A stretch of DNA of 64,000 nt from Chryseobacterium sediminis (GTDB taxonomy: Bacteria > Bacteroidota > Bacteroidia > Flavobacteriales > Weeksellaceae), in assembly GCF_008386505.1 (NCBI RefSeq), contig NZ_VUNZ01000002.1:248001-312000 (forward strand). The letters are read 5' to 3'. The notes beneath the pieces are model-generated. The model was not told where the DNA came from, ran no database searches, and saw only the letters and a program-made list of their open reading frames with translations. This document shows positions 59,883-64,000 of this stretch, piece after piece. A program made the position numbers and the translations under genes. Each line of letters starts with the position of its first letter. The first letter of the stretch is position 1.

Positions 59883-62291
59883 TTACTTTACAATTACTTT
59901 ACCTGTTGATAGTACTTTATTATTTGCGGATGTGATTTTGTAAATATAAGTACCACTGATTAAATCCTGCGTATTGACTGCGTTATTATTTTGATTAATA
60001 TTCTGTTTTTTGAATAATTTTCCGGAGGCATCGTACAATGCCACTTCAGTTGCCGAATTGTCACTAATGGCAAAATGAATGTCATTTCCTCGTTTCACAG
60101 GGTTCGGATAGACTGCGCTGTTCTCCTTCACAGATTCAACATCTTTCACTGCAAGATTAGAAGCACAGGCAACATCTGTTTTCCAGTTGGCATCTGTCAT
60201 ATTGATCAGCGTTGCAAAATGGGTATTGGCTGTAGCATCTAAAGCTCCCATTCCACTTCCTTCATCCATTTTCCAGTTCGCTTCAAGATCTGTAGAGTTG
60301 GCAGGAACATTACAGCTGTTACTTACTATTTCCTGAGGTGTTAAAGCTCTTTTCCAAACTCTAAATTCATCCAGAAAACCGTTGATTGTACGGGAATTGT
60401 CATAGTTTCTTCCCAGATAAAGGATTCCGTTTGCTGTAAAGTTTCCGGTTACTGCAAAGGTTGCATCAAGGTTTCCGTTGACATAAATCTTCATTGTTGC
60501 CCCATCATAAGTAGCGGCTACATGATACCATGTATTGGTATTGAATGCTGTATTCGTGTTAAGTTTCACCTGTGATGAACCGAAGCTCAGGATAAACTGA
60601 AGTTTGTTATTCGCCAGGTTTCCGTCCCCGAATCTTAGCATTGCCGAGTTATTATCTCCTACTTCAACACCCATCACTGATGAAATATAAGGGAATCCTG
60701 TTTTGAAAGCATTTACTTTTACCCAACCTTCAAATGTCATCGCATTTCCACTCAGGTTAAATTGGCCTGCATTCAGATAATGGGTACTTCCGTTAAAAGA
60801 AAGAGATCTTGCCCCCGGACTTGTAACAGGCGCGAAACCACTATTGAATGATCCTTCTCCTGAATAAGTACTTGTAGTTCCTCCGGCACATCCAGCCTGT
60901 ACCTTCCATACATAGTTTGTATTTGGGGTAAGATTTTGAAGTGCATAAGAGTTGGTTGTAATATTTGGAATTTCAGACCATGTTGTGGCTGCAGCTGTTT
61001 TATACTGCAGGGTATATGAAGTTGCATTTCCTGCATCCCATGATAGCTGAGCAGTATTACCAAGGAAACTTCCGGAAGTTAATCCTGATGGCGTAGTGCA
61101 GCCACTTCCGGAGTTAAACCTTGGTGCAAAAATATAAGTACTTGTTAATGTCGGTGAGCAGTTGGACTGTATTCTCCAGTCGTAGTCTGTATTCAGCGTA
61201 AGGTTATTGATGACAATATTATTTCCTGAATAATTATTGGCAACGTTTGTCCATACCGTTGAATTGGCTGGTTTGTAATCTATATTATAAGACTGGGAAG
61301 CGTTGGAAGTCCAGTTCAGTTTGGCTGAAGTTCCTGTCACATTGGAAACATCAAGTCCCAATGGCGGATCACAGGTTTGTCCCTGAGACCATGAGTATAG
61401 CTGACCGCTTAAGAGCGTATTTTCGTTGTAAAGAATATTGGAACCTGTACTCAGATAGCTGGCCACATTTGTCCCTGCCAGGTCGTACCACATGAAAACG
61501 CCATATTGATCATTTTTTGTGTTGGTCGCTAGGCTTGCCAATGTAGTTGCGGAAGTTGAGCTGGGATTCGAGTTTTGAATCCATGTAGCAGCTGCTGATA
61601 TTTTAGATTTATTAAGGGGAGGAACTACAGGCGCATTGTATGTGCTGTACATCGCATTCCAGGTGTAATCAATATAATTTCCAGCCAGATCTCCATTATA
61701 GGTTTGTCTTGTTGTTGCTGGTCCATAATAGTAGAATGTAATCAGCTTATCCGGCATTGCTGCTTTCAATTCCTGCAAAAGCATTACGAAAGAACTGTTA
61801 TTTGGCTGTCCGGTTCCGTTATTTCCGTACCCTGCATATTCATCATCAAGGTCTACTCCGTCTAAGCCATAAGTATAAACAGTATGAGCTACCTGTAAAG
61901 CAAAATCTTTTGCCGCCTCACGGTTAGGAAAATTAGAAATTCCTGCTCCCTGGTGGTTTCCTAAAAGATCCAGTAATACTTTTATTCCTTTTTGCTGTAA
62001 AGGTTTCACATAAGTATTAACATCATTCAGAACTTTGGTAACGTTGTTATTATTTGAGATATAAGCACGGTTTTTGGAAACATCATAGTTGATATTCGCT
62101 GCAAAAATAATGGCAACATCAAAAAGCTGTCTGTTGGTATTTTGCAAAGTATATGAACCTGCGTTCAGCATATTATTGTTGTTCACTTCCACATAGCATA
62201 CTCCTAAAGGATCAAGCTGCTGTGCTTTGAGCAACGGAGCTGACTGAAGCATCAGGGCCATCAAGGGAATAAAAAAGGATTTTTTTCTCAT
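59883..62291 (-). CDS. Endo-beta-N-acetylglucosaminidase-like GH18 protein with FN3, LamG and T9SS domains
   Basis: An 802-residue secreted protein. Signal peptide to about residue 23 (LLKAQ). The GH18 barrel (about 25-300) has the catalytic motif DGVDLDDE at 144-151, Glu151 being the acid. The YGLDGVDLDDEYAGYG and TFYYYGP patterns resemble EndoH/EndoF-type enzymes, known from Elizabethkingia, which cut between the two GlcNAc of N-glycans. Two fibronectin type III modules (about 305-480) and a LamG-like lectin domain (about 490-665) follow. The last ~85 residues are a T9SS type A sorting domain (YPNPVKRG, SGTYIYKI, KVIVK). A tandem paralogue lies next to it. Confidence 0.88.
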   Translation of the reverse strand: MRKKSFFIPLMALMLQSAPLLKAQQLDPLGVCYVEVNNNNMLNAGSYTLQNTNRQLFDVAIIFAANINYDVSKNRAYISNNNNVTKVLNDVNTYVKPLQQKGIKVLLDLLGNHQGAGISNFPNREAAKDFALQVAHTVYTYGLDGVDLDDEYAGYGNNGTGQPNNSSFVMLLQELKAAMPDKLITFYYYGPATTRQTYNGDLAGNYIDYTWNAMYSTYNAPVVPPLNKSKISAAATWIQNSNPSSTSATTLASLATNTKNDQYGVFMWYDLAGTNVASYLSTGSNILYNENTLLSGQLYSWSQGQTCDPPLGLDVSNVTGTSAKLNWTSNASQSYNIDYKPANSTVWTNVANNYSGNNIVINNLTLNTDYDWRIQSNCSPTLTSTYIFAPRFNSGSGCTTPSGLTSGSFLGNTAQLSWDAGNATSYTLQYKTAAATTWSEIPNITTNSYALQNLTPNTNYVWKVQAGCAGGTTSTYSGEGSFNSGFAPVTSPGARSLSFNGSTHYLNAGQFNLSGNAMTFEGWVKVNAFKTGFPYISSVMGVEVGDNNSAMLRFGDGNLANNKLQFILSFGSSQVKLNTNTAFNTNTWYHVAATYDGATMKIYVNGNLDATFAVTGNFTANGILYLGRNYDNSRTINGFLDEFRVWKRALTPQEIVSNSCNVPANSTDLEANWKMDEGSGMGALDATANTHFATLINMTDANWKTDVACASNLAVKDVESVKENSAVYPNPVKRGNDIHFAISDNSATEVALYDASGKLFKKQNINQNNNAVNTQDLISGTYIYKITSANNKVLSTGKVIVK

Positions 62292-62312
62292 AGTTATATC
62301 AATTTTGTAGTA

Positions 62313-62339
62313 GAAAAATCATTGGGCCGAAGCCCAATG
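62313..62339 (-). terminator. Terminator of the second endoglycosidase gene
   Basis: Minus strand: CATTGGGC / GCCCAATG stem with a 4-nt loop followed by ATTTTTC, 10 nt after the stop. Confidence 0.75.
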
Positions 62340-62349
62340 ACTGAGGTTA

Positions 62350-63999
62350 TTATTTTACAATTAGTTTTTCGGATTGTTTTAAGCTTCCATCATGAGATTC
62401 AAACTGAACGATATAGTTCCCTGCTGAAAGCCTGGTCAATTCATATTGATTATCTCCGGAATTCAGTGATTTTGTGTCTACAATTCTTCCATTAAGATCA
62501 TATACCGTTAATTTTCCTTTGCTGTATTCATCCGGAACAGAAACTGTAAGTGATGAAGATTTGCTTACCGGATTCGGATATAATTTTATTTGATTTTTAA
62601 TGTTTACCTGCCCTGCGCTTATAGCTTTCTGGCTTCCCGCAGTCCTTGCCAATAGTGAACTTCCTGTAGTACACGGCAGATCGGTTCCCCAATTGGAAGC
62701 ATCAACACCTGTCAATGTTAAGGTCACTCCATTTCCTGAGGTATCCTGAACCGTAGAACCGCTGCCTTCATTAAACTTCCAATAGGCAGCCAGTGAAGTA
62801 GCCGGAACGGACACATTACACATATTCTGACTGATTTCTGTCTGGCTCAATGCACGTTTCCAAACTCTTACCTCATCTATCTTTCCATTGAAGTTTCTGG
62901 AAGTGTTATACAAATATCCTACGTTGAACGCTCCGTTTGAATTCACACTTCCTGTCTGTGCTTTAGTTGCATCCAGAACTCCATTGATGTAAATTTTCAT
63001 ATTGGCTCCATCATAAGTAGCTGCCACATGATACCAGGTATTGGCATTCAAAGCTGTTACAGAAGCAAGTTTTTGCTGTACATTATTAATGCTTACTACA
63101 AACTGAAGCTTATTATTGGCAAGGCTGGCATCTCCCAATCGCAAGAATGCGGAATTGCTGTCACCTGCTTCAGTTCCCATGATAGAAGAAATGTATGGGG
63201 AAGCTGATTTGAATGATGAAGGTTTGATCCAGCCTTCAAAAGATAATGCAGAACCGCTCAGATTCATACTTCCGGCAGCTCCTGATTCAGTGCTTCCATC
63301 CAGAGACAGAGCATAAGAACCTGTAGGCGTTGTTCCTGAAGTGCTTGTAAATCTTGGGGCAAACATGTAAGCACTTTTTACACTGCAGTTTGTTCTGATT
63401 CTCCAGTCATATTCAGTATTTGCTGTTAAACCTGAAACCGTTACGGAAGTAGAGCTGGTTGCAGATACAGCATTCGTCCATGTTGTTGAGGAAGCTGGTT
63501 TATAATCAATATCATACGTATTGGTTCCTACTGCAGACCAGTTCAGTTTTGCAGAAGTTCCTGTAAGATTGCTTGTATACAATCCGATAGGAGCATCACA
63601 ATTTGCACCTTGTGTCCACGATTGTAAAGGAGTGCTTAAAACAGTTTGTTCTCCGTATAATGTCTGAGTTCCTGCTGAAAGTTGTGTCGCTTCGTTAGTT
63701 CCATGTAAATCATACCACATAAATACTCCGTATCCACCATTTTTAGTTTGGGTAGCTAGACTGGTGGTGGTAGAATTGGAAGTATTTCCCATCCATACGG
63801 CAGCAGGAGAAATCTGTGCTTTGGTAAGAGGAGGTACATTGGGAGCGGAGAATGTTCCGTACATAGCGTTCCAGCTGTAGTTGACATTGTCTCCCACTCT
63901 GGCTCCGTTCCATGAAAGCCTTGAAGCTGCAGGGCCATAATAATAGAATGAAATAATCTTATTCGGTAATAATGCTCTGAGTTCCTGAACAAGCATTAC
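62350..63999 (-). CDS. Second endo-beta-N-acetylglucosaminidase-like T9SS protein, 5' end outside window
   Basis: The frame runs through the right edge. The first visible residues (VMLVQELRALLPNKIISFYYYGP) align with FVMLLQELKAAMPDKLITFYYYGP of the neighbour, so the ATG at 63996 is an internal Met and the N-terminal part with the catalytic DxxDxDxE motif is not visible. Remaining domains: end of the GH18 barrel, one FN3 module (the neighbour has two), a LamG-like domain and a T9SS type A sorting domain (LYPNPVSKS, SAGNYIVQFE, KLIVK). Probably the upstream member of a tandem pair, 58 nt from the next gene. Confidence 0.88.
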   Translation of the reverse strand, partial: VMLVQELRALLPNKIISFYYYGPAASRLSWNGARVGDNVNYSWNAMYGTFSAPNVPPLTKAQISPAAVWMGNTSNSTTTSLATQTKNGGYGVFMWYDLHGTNEATQLSAGTQTLYGEQTVLSTPLQSWTQGANCDAPIGLYTSNLTGTSAKLNWSAVGTNTYDIDYKPASSTTWTNAVSATSSTSVTVSGLTANTEYDWRIRTNCSVKSAYMFAPRFTSTSGTTPTGSYALSLDGSTESGAAGSMNLSGSALSFEGWIKPSSFKSASPYISSIMGTEAGDSNSAFLRLGDASLANNKLQFVVSINNVQQKLASVTALNANTWYHVAATYDGANMKIYINGVLDATKAQTGSVNSNGAFNVGYLYNTSRNFNGKIDEVRVWKRALSQTEISQNMCNVSVPATSLAAYWKFNEGSGSTVQDTSGNGVTLTLTGVDASNWGTDLPCTTGSSLLARTAGSQKAISAGQVNIKNQIKLYPNPVSKSSSLTVSVPDEYSKGKLTVYDLNGRIVDTKSLNSGDNQYELTRLSAGNYIVQFESHDGSLKQSEKLIVK

Positions 64000-64000
64000 A

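Overview
The window looks like chromosome from a flavobacterium of the Chryseobacterium/Elizabethkingia group (phylum Bacteroidota). It is AT-rich, and many starts are preceded by the Bacteroidota -7 box TAnnTTTG instead of a Shine-Dalgarno site. Type IX secretion (T9SS) sorting domains of types A and B, exosortase XrtF, TonB-dependent receptors and DUF4271/DUF4293/DUF4296 proteins all fit this group. The genus is inferred. I saw no rRNA, tRNA, CRISPR array, prophage or intact insertion sequence.

Layout. 1-3.7 kb: two tandem T9SS type B surface proteins, the first cut by the window edge. 3.8-6.9 kb: a nitroreductase and NAD biosynthesis (nadB-nadC). 7.1-12.4 kb: a TonB receptor, a four-helix membrane protein, asd and a cation-diffusion transporter. 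12.4-13.3 kb (minus): exosortase XrtF and its associated membrane protein. 13.6-17.2 kb: an AmgK-like sugar kinase, a stand-alone RapZ C-terminal domain, a MurU-like nucleotidyltransferase, a LOG protein and a DUF6702 protein; the first three look like cell-wall amino-sugar salvage. 17.4-18.0 kb: a PixA/AidA-type protein. 18.1-23.8 kb: a DUF5689 lipoprotein and TonB receptor, divergent from a secreted endonuclease/phosphatase-fold enzyme. 23.9-31.1 kb: DUF6146, sodA, rho with a long disordered insert, DUF4293, an M28 peptidase, an ABC exporter and DUF1801.

31.1-35.4 kb (minus) is an accessory block: a repeat-containing secreted protein, a pair of small helix-turn-helix proteins and a membrane-anchored LuxR-type regulator. 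Each of the three units is preceded by a copy of the same 22-bp dyad element; in the two best copies it lies at an identical distance from a -7 box. 35.5-43.6 kb is mostly minus-strand housekeeping: psd, cdsA, LUD protein, ftsH, rsfS, birA (plus), LptF/G-like permease, tgt, DUF4296. 43.6-49.4 kb: a glycosyltransferase, DUF4271-hemD, an S9 peptidase, small proteins and an SRPBCC protein. 49.6-52.0 kb: an RprXY-like two-component system.

52.1-55.9 kb appears to be a metal-handling locus: a lipoprotein with three His/His/Cys repeats, a Cys/His-rich secreted protein and a TonB receptor carrying two tandem heavy-metal-associated domains. 56.1-64 kb (minus) looks like an N-glycan harvesting locus: cupin isomerase-like protein, GH92 alpha-mannosidase, ROK sugar kinase and two endo-beta-N-acetylglucosaminidase-like T9SS proteins, the last running off the right edge.

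The most interesting regions are the metal receptor locus, the three-copy dyad element around the LuxR-type regulator, and the kinase/RapZ-C/nucleotidyltransferase operon.
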